Source of the DNA: Shewanella psychropiezotolerans
Lineage (GTDB): Bacteria > Pseudomonadota > Gammaproteobacteria > Enterobacterales > Shewanellaceae
Assembly (NCBI RefSeq): GCF_007197555.1
Contig: NZ_CP041614.1
Location: 3,712,001 to 3,776,000, forward strand
DNA length: 64,000 nt
Reading direction: 5' to 3'
Positions 17,760-26,112 of the stretch are shown one piece after another; within the stretch, counting starts at the first letter, position 1; each line of letters starts with the position of its first letter. The notes beneath the pieces are model-generated. The model saw nothing but the letters and a program-made list of their open reading frames with translations. It was not told where the DNA came from and did no database searches. Both the position numbers and the translations under genes were made by a program.

Positions 17760-18369
17760 GTAAGTAAATAACCTAAAAAATCAAGTTTAATGATTTGAAG
17801 CATTCCAATTGAAAGTGTCAAACAGAATAAGAGAGAGAATGAGAAAAAGCAGTTGAACTCGTAAAGGATCACAAAGTTGGTCTATTGGATCTGATTTCAG
17901 CGACCCAAAGAGTCATAGCGGGGATGTTGTTAAAACTCTATATAATCAATGCTAAATTAGGGGTTCATGTGAGTTGATCGCTATCAGGGCTATCTTGCCG
18001 CGATAAAACAACAACCCTAACCCCAAAATCCTCATATGTAGTTAAGCACTGAGGTTCGCCGCCCCCGCAGTACTTTCAGCCAGAAGGACCCGCGATTAAA
18101 TATTGAAGATTATTAGCGAATATAATCTGAATATTATCTCTATCTATGATTTTCACTCATCCAATTACTCGACTAAACTATACAACAGCAGCAACAAAGA
18201 CATACAAAAGAATTAACAAAACCACACAATAATACCAACAACATAAAGTTAGGTTAATACCATTGTGACTGACATGGTACCTAGATGCTAATCAGGGTAA
18301 ATTCCGCATCCAATATTAATCCGTCTTTTAGCCAGATCCCCCTAACAAAGGGTGGAAGTGAGGTTAACC
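17760..18369. other. Divergent intergenic region, about 600 bp
   Basis: AT-rich spacer between the UmuD-like gene and a rightward XRE regulator. Apart from the SOS box at its left edge and a GAGG ribosome-binding site before 18370, I see no gene, repeat or clear structured RNA. The phage late promoter could lie in or near it. Confidence 0.5.
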
Positions 18370-18711
18370 ATGTCACCAAAAACAATCATAACGATTATCA
18401 AAAATAAGCGTATTGAAAGTAAAATGACGCAAAAGGACCTAGCCCAAAAAATAGGTATGAGTGAGAAAACATATCAGCGAATAGAGAGCGAAGCTGTCGA
18501 TATGCGCTTAAGTCAATATTACAACCTCATAACGGCACTAGGTTTAACCGAATTGGACGTCATCTTAGACTCTTTTAATGTGGATACCGTGACAGATAAG
18601 GATATTGTCGCCGCTACTCGGTTACTTTTACCACAAACACGGCATAACCTTGTGCACATGATAATATCTGAATTTCAGCGCTTCCAAAACACAAACAAAA
18701 GTAAAGTATAG
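18370..18711 (+). CDS. XRE-family helix-turn-helix regulator
   Basis: A 113-aa protein with a classic N-terminal Cro/CI-type HTH (KMTQKDLAQKIGMSEKTYQR) and a short C-terminal helical part. The ATG at 18370 has GAGG seven bases upstream and is preferred to GTG 18352. It is transcribed against the main phage genes, between the late block and early region, so it may be a lysogenically expressed regulator or a later insertion. Target unknown. Confidence 0.8.
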   Translation: MSPKTIITIIKNKRIESKMTQKDLAQKIGMSEKTYQRIESEAVDMRLSQYYNLITALGLTELDVILDSFNVDTVTDKDIVAATRLLLPQTRHNLVHMIISEFQRFQNTNKSKV

Positions 18712-18987
18712 CGATACCAAGCCTTCCTGGTCTGATAAGAGACACCGGATGCCACTCTCCTAAAATTTGTATTTTGGTCGTAGGCCTTTGAGACCATAGG
18801 CAACTGAGGATTCTGGTGACAAACCTTTCCACCACCCCTAAATATGGGGAATTAATGCATAAAACGGACTAATATTAGGTTCGTTATTTACACTATTAAT
18901 TGAATATGTAATATCTCAGCCCTATTAACTCCCGTTTGATGTTACCAGTGCCCTATCCCCTTATATTACCAACCAAAAAGATATGAC
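18712..18987. other. Intergenic region without a gene
   Basis: 276 bases between the XRE gene and a small hypothetical gene, AT-rich in its right half. An opposite-strand frame over 18614-18835 is a shadow and has no ribosome-binding site. No clear terminator. Confidence 0.4.
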
Positions 18988-19191
18988 ATGCATACCCAAA
19001 AATTTGATGAAATAACATTTTCCTATTTGCTTAAATTACGCCGAGCGAAAACTCTTACTACATTAGAGACCATGACCCTTGCATTGGAGCGGGATCACCC
19101 TTTAGCTAGTGAACAAGAAGCGATTGCTGCCGCATGGGTTCTAAGAGAGAAGGAGATAAATTCCGGAATGTTATCAAACTTGGTCGTATAA
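18988..19191 (+). CDS. Small hypothetical protein (67 aa)
   Basis: The protein starts MHTQKFDEITFSYLLKLRRA and continues with a Leu/Ala/Glu-rich helix (SEQEAIAAAWVLREKEINSG). Composition looks coding and the frame is rightward like the XRE gene 276 bases upstream. The ribosome-binding site is weak (AAAAAGA) and I recognise no family. It could be a small phage moron gene or a chance frame. Confidence 0.4.
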   Translation: MHTQKFDEITFSYLLKLRRAKTLTTLETMTLALERDHPLASEQEAIAAAWVLREKEINSGMLSNLVV

Positions 19192-19264
19192 CGAACCATC
19201 GTCAGGCTTGATTAGTTGATTATACAGGTATTTCTTTGATTCATCTGACAAACTAGCCGCCATT

Positions 19265-19624
19265 TTACCCCCCGATCAGCGCTATCTCTGCGCGTCTTAA
19301 CCAAAACAAAAATGTTTTATTATTGTCGAACCCCAATAGCTGCCACTGGCCATTGCAAATATATTGCCCCCTTAGTGCTCGACGACAATCTATCGCTAAG
19401 GTGTACACCTTCATGTCATATAAATTGATATGATCTGGCGGGATATGCTCACGACTTCCGCCGCAACTGCTAGGCGTGAATGGTTCTTTTAGCCGATCAC
19501 AAGCGCTTCGACTTGAGTAACCTTGACCCTGCTCTTGCTGCGCCCAATAGCGGCCCCACACTTTCAACTCTTTGCGCAGTGTCTTAATATTCATTAATGC
19601 GTCGCTTTGAGCCTCATGCTGCAT
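19265..19624 (-). CDS. Phage protein, possible Q-type antiterminator
   Basis: A 119-aa protein starting MQHEAQSDALMNIKTLRKEL. GAGGTGG seven bases before the ATG at 19624 supports this start, inside the end of the upstream XRE gene. ELKVWGRYWAQQ near the start and FLFWLRRAEIALIG at the end resemble the short Q family of lambdoid phages (WG-start, HTH and LRRAE end). It is the last early gene before the late block, the normal place for Q. Weak similarity means this stays tentative. Confidence 0.5.
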   Translation of the reverse strand: MQHEAQSDALMNIKTLRKELKVWGRYWAQQEQGQGYSSRSACDRLKEPFTPSSCGGSREHIPPDHINLYDMKVYTLAIDCRRALRGQYICNGQWQLLGFDNNKTFLFWLRRAEIALIGG

Positions 19625-19832
19625 GGCAAGCCACCTCAGTCACTTTATCCAGGGGCAATTGAAATACCTGGTCGAAAATAGCTGACAGATCATCATAAGA
19701 AACTGCAGTCCTTCCTCGTTCCCAACTACCATAAGTTTTAGAGCTAATCCCATAAATCTGCGCCACCTCATCTTGAGTAAAACCTCTGATCGTGCGACCT
19801 GCTTTGAGTAAATCTGAGCCTTTTTTCTTCAT
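19614..19832 (-). CDS. Small XRE-type HTH protein
   Basis: 72 aa from the ATG at 19832 (preceded by a GGGGGGA motif): KAGRTIRGFTQDEVAQIYGI and SSKTYGSWERGRTAVSYDDL make a complete Cro/CI-type HTH with little else. It overlaps the downstream putative Q gene by 11 bases. It is likely a DNA-binding regulator of the phage early or late switch. Paralogue of the other XRE genes in the window by fold only. Confidence 0.78.
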   Translation of the reverse strand: MKKKGSDLLKAGRTIRGFTQDEVAQIYGISSKTYGSWERGRTAVSYDDLSAIFDQVFQLPLDKVTEVACHAA

Positions 19833-19887
19833 AAATCCCCCCAAAACCTACCAAATGCATACTCTGTTAGTAATGATGCACTCATAG

Positions 19888-21138
19888 CTATACCCACCCA
19901 CTAGCCATCTGGCTTTCAACTGTCCCATGATCAACACTCGATCTAGGCAATATCTCAGGCGCAACAGAAGAAAATCCCTGATCAATTAAATAAGCATGAT
20001 ATTGTTCTAATGCCTGGCTCATTCCTTTATCGAGAGTTGATTTAACATAGGTACGCAACAATACCGGCAAGGCATGATTAACCAAACGCTCACCGATCAT
20101 GGTATCGACACCTAGATCAGCCAACATGGTTCTAAACAAAATACGTAAATCATGACTAGTAAAATGCTTAAATCTAATATGAGTGTTCCACTTATGTGCA
20201 GTACGGATTGATATAGGTCCGATCATGCCGGGAAACAAATAAGCACGCTTACCTACATGTTTAAATTGCCACTGCTTATAGCGTTTAAGTAGAGATCTGG
20301 CTGAATCTGTTAAGGGCAATCGGTGCTCTTGCTTATTTTTTACATGGCTAGCGGGGATCACCCAAGTACCACCAGCAAAATACTCCCATCGTGCTTGGCG
20401 AGTCTCATTAATCCGGGTACCAAACATCATCATCAATACAAACAACATTTGTACCGGCATAATTTCGACACTCAAACGAGCAAACAACTCTGATAAATCA
20501 GTTTCAAAGAGTCGGGTATCTTTGGCACCGTCTAACTTTATCGAGTCAGTCACTTGATAACCGGCGATTGGGTTTGTATTAAGTAAACGAAGCTTTGCAG
20601 CTGCAGCGAACGCCACCTTAAGCTTATTCACAGCTTCACGAATATAGTTAGGTGAAAACTCATCTTGAAGCATTGTCTTAACCAGTCGAGTATCTATTTC
20701 AACAAAACTGACCTCACTCAAACGAAGCATTCCCAAACGGGGCATAAGATGGCACTTAATCAACGAAGCTACATTGCTACGCCAACTAGCACTATAAGTT
20801 GAATTGTTTTTGATATGAGACTGATACCAGTTAAGGAGATCGCCCAAACTTTCAAACTGGCCAATAACCATATTTCCAATACTCCGTTTAGCTAGCATGA
20901 CAGGCAGATCATTGGTTAATGTCTTGATACAAACACTTGGCCAGGTGGCTATCTTCTCCCACTTTGTCTCACCACCCACATTCAACACTAAGAAGACACT
21001 TGCCTTAGCACGGCCAGCATTCGCTCTTAGACGTAACTCAGGAAAGCGAAGATCACGAAAATCACGAGTGATCCCCCCTTTAAGCCACCTTCTGATCGCC
21101 GCATCATTCAATTTACCAATATCAACACCTGATATCAT
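19888..21138 (-). CDS. Tyrosine recombinase inside the early region
   Basis: A 416-aa site-specific recombinase separate from the prophage integrase. The catalytic set is complete: Arg in MMFGTRINETRQARW, Lys in KNKQEHRLPLT, HxxR in SHDLRILFRTM, the second His in LVNHALP and Tyr in LLRTYVKS. The N-terminal part has an arm-binding-like region (LRLRANAGRAKASVFLVLN) and a core-binding domain around residues 95-190. It overlaps the preceding small gene by four bases, so it belongs to the O-P operon rather than flanking the element. It could resolve dimers, invert DNA, or be a second integrase. Its substrate is not visible. Confidence 0.85.
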   Translation of the reverse strand: MISGVDIGKLNDAAIRRWLKGGITRDFRDLRFPELRLRANAGRAKASVFLVLNVGGETKWEKIATWPSVCIKTLTNDLPVMLAKRSIGNMVIGQFESLGDLLNWYQSHIKNNSTYSASWRSNVASLIKCHLMPRLGMLRLSEVSFVEIDTRLVKTMLQDEFSPNYIREAVNKLKVAFAAAAKLRLLNTNPIAGYQVTDSIKLDGAKDTRLFETDLSELFARLSVEIMPVQMLFVLMMMFGTRINETRQARWEYFAGGTWVIPASHVKNKQEHRLPLTDSARSLLKRYKQWQFKHVGKRAYLFPGMIGPISIRTAHKWNTHIRFKHFTSHDLRILFRTMLADLGVDTMIGERLVNHALPVLLRTYVKSTLDKGMSQALEQYHAYLIDQGFSSVAPEILPRSSVDHGTVESQMASGWV

Positions 21139-21374
21139 ATAGGCCCCACTAACCGATATTCATATGTATTACAGGTGCCAGCTCGGATCCGCTTAACCCG
21201 ATTGGATAAAGGAAATTCACGCCAACGAGCAGAAAGTGCAGTCTCACTATCATGAGAGCTAAAGCGAGTAAGACACTCCAGCTGAATCTCAAACAGAGTC
21301 CAGAATTGAGTCCCTGTGATGATTTGCTGTAGACGAGATTTTTGTGTGAGTTTATTGCTTTCAATTGCAGTCAT
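21135..21374 (-). CDS. Small phage protein in the replication operon (79 aa)
   Basis: This gene overlaps P at its start (14 bases) and the recombinase at its end (ATGA), so translation is probably coupled. The protein has the pattern FWTLFEIQLECLTRFSSHD and a basic C-terminal part (NRVKRIRAGTCNTYEYRL) that suggests nucleic-acid contact. A second frame over the same bases (21149-21364) is a shadow. Family not recognised. Confidence 0.65.
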   Translation of the reverse strand: MTAIESNKLTQKSRLQQIITGTQFWTLFEIQLECLTRFSSHDSETALSARWREFPLSNRVKRIRAGTCNTYEYRLVGPI

Positions 21375-22035
21375 TTGAACCTCTCAAATCTAAACGTTTA
21401 CGAATCAAAGCAATATTTTGCTTGGCATCATCAGGCTTGGTTGGAATGTTCACCTTAGGAGGCAGCGCCTTAGGAAGCTCAATATCAAACTTCTCACCAG
21501 CCAAAAAACGTCGAACAAGTACATCGTAGTTACGGGTAAACACCTCAAACACATCCTTTTTTTTCCCTCGACTGAACATCCAATTGCCTGTTTCACGCAT
21601 AGCTAACCAAACCACCTCATGAGTCCAACTGTGACTAGCTGCAGTGCGGTAGTGTTTAAGCGCCTCACGAAATGCTTGCTCAGTTTCTGGTAAGCCAGCG
21701 TCATTCGCGCAAGGCAAACACCAAATGCAGAACTGACGCGGTGAAGGCCAATATTTTCTCTCCCCGACTTCACTACGGGCACGATTCAAACCATATTGAA
21801 CCTGATCACGGTCACGTATTTTTTGCGCAGCGAGAGTCTTTAACCACTCGGCCTTATGAGTCCCCTCAACTTCAGATTTAGGAGCACCAACAGGAAACAA
21901 AATTTTAAGTTTCTCAAACACACTATCGACAATGGCTATATCCATCTCAGACGGTTCTAGCCTTCTAGACCCAGAACTACCCACACCCACTATCGGACTA
22001 GAACCAAGCAAAGCTTGCAGACTTTTAGCACTCAT
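21361..22035 (-). CDS. Replication protein P-like
   Basis: A 224-aa protein resembling lambda P, which brings the host DnaB helicase to the phage origin. WPSPRQFCIWC corresponds to the conserved lambda segment around PSPGQFVAWC. The C-terminal half contains VFEVFTRNYDVLVRRFLAGE, a short Lys/Pro-rich hinge and KRLDLRG. It overlaps O by four bases (ATGA), the lambda arrangement. The overall call is good; interaction with DnaB is assumed from the family. Confidence 0.8.
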   Translation of the reverse strand: MSAKSLQALLGSSPIVGVGSSGSRRLEPSEMDIAIVDSVFEKLKILFPVGAPKSEVEGTHKAEWLKTLAAQKIRDRDQVQYGLNRARSEVGERKYWPSPRQFCIWCLPCANDAGLPETEQAFREALKHYRTAASHSWTHEVVWLAMRETGNWMFSRGKKKDVFEVFTRNYDVLVRRFLAGEKFDIELPKALPPKVNIPTKPDDAKQNIALIRKRLDLRGSNDCN

Positions 22036-22789
22036 GTCAGCGGATCCCCATCGTTAAACACCTGTTCAGACCAATTAGCTTGATCCCCCTGCAAACCAAG
22101 CGAACGCCCCACTCCAGCGTTAATCAACCAACCCACCTCAAAGCCCACCCAACCACGGGTCGCACAAGTGGCAATGCAATCTTCAACCGAAAACCCAGCC
22201 GCTATCGCATCACGCAAATGCTTGGCAAGGCGATTAACCGCCGTCTGATTCAACGACGCTTTTTTCTGCTTGCGCACCGCAACCCAATCCGCCAGCGTTT
22301 GCTCACACGGCAACGCTGGCCAACAAGAAAAATCCAACATCGTTTTTTTCGATTTGGGTAAATCTTTTAAAGGTTCATTGACTGGTTCTAAAGGGTGACT
22401 GATTCCGGTGCTATCTGGTGGCACAGGGGGTGTGCTATCTGGTGCTACACCTGTGCTATCTGGTAGCACAGGGGGGCTACCTGATGGCATAGGGTCAAAA
22501 TATAAATATTAGAGCTATTTCCCTTAGGCCCTTTGCGATTGATAATCGTGAGAAACCCTGCCCCCTCAAGTTCCTTGATATGTTTTCTGACAGTGCTTTT
22601 TCCTATCTCACACTGATCAGCAATATGTTGATAACTCGGCCAACACTCACCTGTATCACTAGCATTATCGGCCAGCTTAATGAGCACTAACTTACGTAAA
22701 GGGTTTCCGACTTTTGCCTTCATGGCTTTCACCATCAGCTCCATACTCATACGAGGATCCCCCGTACTCTCGTCAAATTGACGAAACAT
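22032..22789 (-). pseudogene. Replication initiator O-like, frameshifted
   Basis: The N-terminal reading (22445-22789) has a HTH_36 winged-helix region (ECWPSYQHIADQCEIGKSTV and VRKHIKELEGAGFLTIIN). The C-terminal reading (22032-22490) has a PDSTG-repeat hinge and a helical end (TLADWVAVRKQKKASLNQTA). They are two halves of one protein in different frames; adding one C to the C6 run (22471-22476 on the plus strand as G6) joins them as a protein of about 252 aa. The hinge is encoded by the origin iterons, as in lambda O. The break is probably a sequencing deletion, but -1 slippage in a C6-T tract is a formal alternative. Confidence 0.82.
22408..22493 (-). repeat. Four 19-bp iterons: likely phage replication origin
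   Basis: Repeats at 22408-22426, 22432-22450, 22453-22471 and a diverged copy at 22475-22493 share the core GTGCTATCTGGT, with dyad symmetry (GTGCTA..TAGCAC). Spacing is 21-24 bases. Lambda ori also has four 19-bp iterons inside gene O with an AT-rich side, and here AT-rich sequence lies at 22340-22400. Confidence 0.8.
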
Positions 22790-22828
22790 GATTGTATGCG
22801 TAACATGATATTGCCTCTCGTAGGTATT

Positions 22829-22862
22829 AAGCCCGCTCTCGTCGCCAAACTTTTGCGGGCTT
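22829..22862. terminator. Hairpin before O, possible tR1-like terminator
   Basis: Perfect 8-bp arms AAGCCCGC and GCGGGCTT lie 18 bases apart, between the early gene at 22865 and O. There is no clear U run on the minus strand, so this could be a Rho-dependent site or just a hairpin. Confidence 0.4.
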
Positions 22863-22864
22863 TC

Positions 22865-23488
22865 TTATGACTTTTGGGAACGGATCCCCTCTTCACCAAC
22901 AGATGAATCGAATCTGTTAGTCACCCAACATGGAAATTCTTGCTCTAAAAGCGCCATGCTTGCCAGAGTAGTAGCAGCTGACTCCTTCAGCTCTCGATGT
23001 GCTGTAGTAACTTGCTCTCTTGAAGGCGCCATACCTAAATGGATCACCGCGACCTGAGCCTCAGAGTTCTCTTTCGTCAATGACACAGCCATATCAACTG
23101 GCTTTAACACACTGTTACCTGGTCGTTGATCAGCAACCACTGTCACTCCAACACAGCCATAAACATCATTGAGGTATTTCATGCGCAAATGCACAGGCAT
23201 AGCTCCTAAAATTGCCTGTTCTACATAAAACAACCTTTCCACTATCGGGTGCTGGCCCTCATATTGACCAAGCCACCTAAACAGCTTCTGGGCATTAACC
23301 CGCGCATCGTTATGTACATCGCCTGTATTCGCAAAAGTAATCCCTTCACCAGCAAGTAACTCTTTCATCCCAAGGCGTTCAACCGATGCAACTACATCCA
23401 TGGCGAACGCAAGCTTAGTCACTCGCGGTAACTCCAACACCCGGTGAATAACTCTCATTAACAGATCCAAACGTGATTGTGTTTTCAT
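22865..23488 (-). CDS. Hypothetical early phage protein at CII position
   Basis: This 207-aa protein begins MKTQSRLDLLMRVIHRVLEL. It is mostly helical with an acidic C-terminus, and no HTH, membrane segment or catalytic motif is obvious. It lies directly between Cro and O, where lambda has cII, and is read from the Cro promoter. Large size compared with CII (97 aa) argues against a simple homologue. Function unknown. Confidence 0.65.
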   Translation of the reverse strand: MKTQSRLDLLMRVIHRVLELPRVTKLAFAMDVVASVERLGMKELLAGEGITFANTGDVHNDARVNAQKLFRWLGQYEGQHPIVERLFYVEQAILGAMPVHLRMKYLNDVYGCVGVTVVADQRPGNSVLKPVDMAVSLTKENSEAQVAVIHLGMAPSREQVTTAHRELKESAATTLASMALLEQEFPCWVTNRFDSSVGEEGIRSQKS

Positions 23489-23527
23489 GCAAGTCCCCTC
23501 TTTTCCTATTAAATTTAAATTCGGCAG

Positions 23528-23722
23528 TTAAGCTGCATTGTCAGAATGAGCCAACTGCGGGGCATGGGCCTTTAACTCCCCTTTCGTTAAATGCTCAATT
23601 TGATAAGCACGAAGTTCAGGAACATCGTCAGGCCACTTGGAAATCGCTGCCTGAGACACTTTGATTACTTCAGCTAATTTGGTTTGTGAACCAAAGAACT
23701 TGATGGCTGCAGACTTCTTCAT
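23528..23722 (-). CDS. Cro-like repressor
   Basis: A 64-aa protein with a HTH near the N-terminus (FGSQTKLAEVIKVSQAAISK) and a short basic-polar tail, matching small Cro proteins of lambdoid phages. It is divergent from CI across a 105-base operator region holding three operator-like palindromes, exactly the lambda immunity layout. It should repress CI synthesis and open the lytic path. Confidence 0.85.
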   Translation of the reverse strand: MKKSAAIKFFGSQTKLAEVIKVSQAAISKWPDDVPELRAYQIEHLTKGELKAHAPQLAHSDNAA

Positions 23723-23756
23723 ATGTGCTCCAATTTAAATGACTGCAGGAATAATA

Positions 23757-23815
23757 TAACCAGAGTTAATCCCAAGTCAATAACCACAGTTAGTTGTTAG
23801 TTATAACCTAGGTAA
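23757..23815. promoter_or_regulatory. Operator cluster OR1-3-like between Cro and CI
   Basis: Three 12-bp palindromic sites: TAACCAGAGTTA (23757-23768), TAACCACAGTTA (23781-23792) and the weaker TAACCTAGGTAA (23804-23815). Spacing is 23-24 bases centre to centre, about two helical turns, as in lambda OR. Matching sites occur at 24792 and 24817. Confidence 0.8.
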
Positions 23816-23827
23816 TATAATGATGTT

Positions 23828-24520
23828 ATGAAAACACTCGCACAGAACATTAGTAATCGGCTTAAAGCCAGTGGCCTTACCCAAAAGGAACTAGCAGAAA
23901 GAGCCAACATCTCACAAGTAATGGTTCACAAGTTGATCTCAGGAAAAACTACATCTACTTCGAAGCTGCTGAATATTGCTGCAGCCTTGGGCTGCACAGC
24001 CGAGCAATTACAGTATGGGGAAGATAAACCTAAAAGTGATTCCAATGCTCAATGGACTGGAGAATTTGAATCTTGGGGAAACGACAGCCCACTAGATAAT
24101 GATGGAGTAGAGATACCTTTTTACATGGAAGTAGAACTTGCTGCAGGCCATGGCATTGCAGAAGCAACCGAATATAGTGGCCCTAAACTCAGATTTGCTA
24201 AGTCAACGCTGAAAAAACAAAATGTTGATGCTGATAACGCCGCTTGCGTTAGAGTAACGGGTAACAGTATGGAGCCCGTATTACCCCATGGCTCAACCAT
24301 TGGAGTAGATACCGCAGCAACGAAGATAATCGACGGAAAGATGTACGCCATCAACCACGACGGTATGTTAAGGGTTAAAATGCTTTACAGGCTACCAGGT
24401 AATGGCCTGCGCATGCGTAGCTACAATATTGATGAATATCCAGACGAACGCTACGAAGCAGAAGAGCTTAAACACATAAAAATTATCGGCAAAGTATTCT
24501 GGTATTCAGTACTGGTATAA
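23828..24520 (+). CDS. CI-like prophage repressor with S24 self-cleavage domain
   Basis: A 230-aa repressor that maintains lysogeny. Residues 1-65 hold a XRE HTH (LTQKELAERANISQVMVHKL). The C-terminal S24/LexA-like protease has the cleavage-site region (ELAAGHGIAEATEYSG), the catalytic Ser in CVRVTGNSMEPVL and Lys in GMLRVKML. RecA-triggered self-cleavage should induce the prophage. This active site is intact, unlike the UmuD-like protein nearby. It is read rightward from the shared operator region. Confidence 0.93.
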   Translation: MKTLAQNISNRLKASGLTQKELAERANISQVMVHKLISGKTTSTSKLLNIAAALGCTAEQLQYGEDKPKSDSNAQWTGEFESWGNDSPLDNDGVEIPFYMEVELAAGHGIAEATEYSGPKLRFAKSTLKKQNVDADNAACVRVTGNSMEPVLPHGSTIGVDTAATKIIDGKMYAINHDGMLRVKMLYRLPGNGLRMRSYNIDEYPDERYEAEELKHIKIIGKVFWYSVLV

Positions 24521-24864
24521 AGCTATAAATTTGAAAGCTCTTTAAATTTATGCAGCGATAAACTTTGAATGACAATAGCAGTATTGGCTCTTTTCAGAGC
24601 CAATACATGTCAGACATAAAACTAGTTACTCATTAAAAAATTTAGACATAATCTCCAAAAAGTAATGAGTTTCTTATCTTTTCAGCCACTACCATCGACT
24701 CACTCCTTTGATTTTCACGTCCATTTTTTGACCGCCAATCTATACCACCAATCTGTATAAATATTATCAAAGACAAAAACAGTAAAATTTATAACTAAAG
24801 TTATTGACCTTAAAAATAACTGTGGTTATATTTATAACCATCATAACTAAGAAGGACAAGGAAA
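24521..24864. other. Intergenic region between CI and the rightward early operon
   Basis: 344 bases. It holds a perfect 11-bp hairpin (GTATTGGCTCT / AGAGCCAATAC at 24581-24591 and 24596-24606), which may end CI transcription though no U run follows, then an AT-rich stretch and the operators at 24792-24828. I see no gene. Confidence 0.55.
24792..24828. promoter_or_regulatory. CI/Cro-like operators of the rightward operon (OL-like)
   Basis: TAACTAAAGTTA (24792-24803) and TAACTGTGGTTA (24817-24828). The second is the exact reverse complement of the operator at 23781-23792. They lie 37-70 bases before the first gene of the rightward operon, so CI probably represses both early directions, like lambda pL and pR. 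Confidence 0.78.
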
Positions 24865-25194
24865 ATGATACTCACAAAAATACCGAATACAACCAAGCTG
24901 AAAACTGAATTTCGCATACTCGTCTCCATTCGCTTTGCTTGCCTCTTAAGTTCAACACTGAACCCAATGGATTGCTCCCGAGTACAAAGACGTCTTGCCG
25001 AGTTAAATCATTACCTCAGGTATAACCAGGCTTCTAGCTTGTTCTATCGCTCTTATTGCATAAAGGCCGGTGAGCTAGGGCAGACCTTTGCGTTAAGAGT
25101 TCAAGAAGAGCAAATGTCTACGGTCTACAGAATGAATAGCTCTGTACTCCCAAATGTTCACCACCTCTGTACACATCCAGCTTTAGCTAGGTAA
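24865..25194 (+). CDS. Hypothetical protein, first gene of rightward early operon
   Basis: A 109-aa basic protein with AAGGAC about ten bases before the ATG, starting MILTKIPNTTKLKTEFRILV. It is Cys-, Ser- and Arg-rich, with no recognised domain. It sits in the place of lambda N or the first pL gene, under CI-type operators, so an early regulatory or host-takeover role is possible. Nothing in the sequence shows antitermination. Confidence 0.6.
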   Translation: MILTKIPNTTKLKTEFRILVSIRFACLLSSTLNPMDCSRVQRRLAELNHYLRYNQASSLFYRSYCIKAGELGQTFALRVQEEQMSTVYRMNSSVLPNVHHLCTHPALAR

Positions 25195-25203
25195 GGAAGC
25201 ATT

Positions 25204-25440
25204 ATGGGCTCATATCAGCAATTGAAGGAATACCACGACCAGCTAAGAGCAAAGGTAAATATCACACCTTTCCTCCAATGGTATGACACCCGCATTGATC
25301 TCTGGCAGCACTACATCATTGAACAGCCGGAGCATGCAGCCAGTTATAGAAAACTAATCAAGGAAGACCGGAAAGCCAAACAAAGAATGATGAGTGAACA
25401 CCAGGCAATAATCGAGCGAGTTGCAAGGGATAAGCAATGA
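25204..25440 (+). CDS. Small hypothetical early protein (78 aa)
   Basis: A charged, helical protein (MGSYQQLKEYHDQLRAKVNI, then Lys/Arg/Glu-rich helix) with AGGAAG six bases before the start. It lies nine bases after the preceding gene and shares ATGA with the next, so the three genes form one operon. No family recognised. Confidence 0.65.
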   Translation: MGSYQQLKEYHDQLRAKVNITPFLQWYDTRIDLWQHYIIEQPEHAASYRKLIKEDRKAKQRMMSEHQAIIERVARDKQ

Positions 25441-25742
25441 ACTACCTACTAGCAGGCCAATATAAAGACGACGATAGAGGCCGCGGCATGAGCAAATTTA
25501 GGACACAACAAGGCACTGTCGTTCTATCGGCCCCCTTTGCATCCATCGATCACGACAATAAGCAGATCGAGATTAAGTACACCCCAAATAATTATTACGG
25601 CTGGCGAATTTGCCGCAACTACGATGCCGGTGATGTTAGTCACTTTACCCAGCCCGATGCAGAAGCATTTGCATTGCTCACAGAATCAAAACTTAGAACA
25701 CCATATGCAACGACACCACAAATAAAAACTGATCTACTTTAA
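25437..25742 (+). CDS. Small hypothetical early protein (101 aa)
   Basis: It overlaps the previous gene by ATGA. The sequence after residue 18 (MSKFRTQQGTVVLSAPFASI and EIKYTPNNYYGWRICRN) looks beta-rich, and an internal ATG at residue 18 is an alternative start. Family unknown; part of the CI-controlled early operon. Confidence 0.6.
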   Translation: MNYLLAGQYKDDDRGRGMSKFRTQQGTVVLSAPFASIDHDNKQIEIKYTPNNYYGWRICRNYDAGDVSHFTQPDAEAFALLTESKLRTPYATTPQIKTDLL

Positions 25743-25797
25743 ATACAGAACTTATTAAACAATTTAACTAGCCAGATTCAGGCCTAAGGACAAAGCA

Positions 25798-26046
25798 ATG
25801 GATTCAACTAAACATCAATCTGAAGATGCACCTATAAAAAACTATTTAATAGATGAAAAATTATTATCAGCGACTCAAACCATGAAAATCCTTAGCGTTA
25901 GCAGGGCAAAGTTTTACACTAAAGTGGTTAAGGACCCTGACTTTACCCAGATAGTTAAGCCGCTGTCATTAGTCCAAAATGGCTTAAAGCAATATAGACA
26001 AACCGAAATAATTGCATTCATTGAGAGAAAGCAAGAAGTACATTAA
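25798..26046 (+). CDS. AlpA-like excisionase/regulator
   Basis: An 82-aa protein with the MerR-type winged helix of AlpA-like proteins: KLLSATQTMKILSVSRAKFY, followed by QYRQTEIIAFIERK. Proteins of this kind activate or assist P4-type integrases in excision. It is the last gene of the rightward early operon. Before the cassette insert arrived it would have been close to the integrase. Role as recombination directionality factor is inferred. Confidence 0.75.
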   Translation: MDSTKHQSEDAPIKNYLIDEKLLSATQTMKILSVSRAKFYTKVVKDPDFTQIVKPLSLVQNGLKQYRQTEIIAFIERKQEVH

Positions 26047-26073
26047 CTAGTAACAAGCTCATCTAGATACAAG

Positions 26074-26112
26074 CTGTCAGTTTTAAAGTCATTATGTGAT
26101 TAAAACTGACAG
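26074..26112 (+). terminator. Hairpin after the AlpA-like gene
   Basis: Perfect 13-bp inverted repeat (CTGTCAGTTTTAA and its complement at 26074-26086 and 26100-26112) with a 13-base loop, 28 bases after the AlpA stop. The U tract is weak (TTGCTTTA), so it may be a terminator or an RNA-stabilising hairpin. Confidence 0.55.

Noticed and set aside
22445..22490. Two separate overlapping replication genes
   Set aside because: The reading frames join into one O-like protein with a repeat-encoded hinge when one C is restored.
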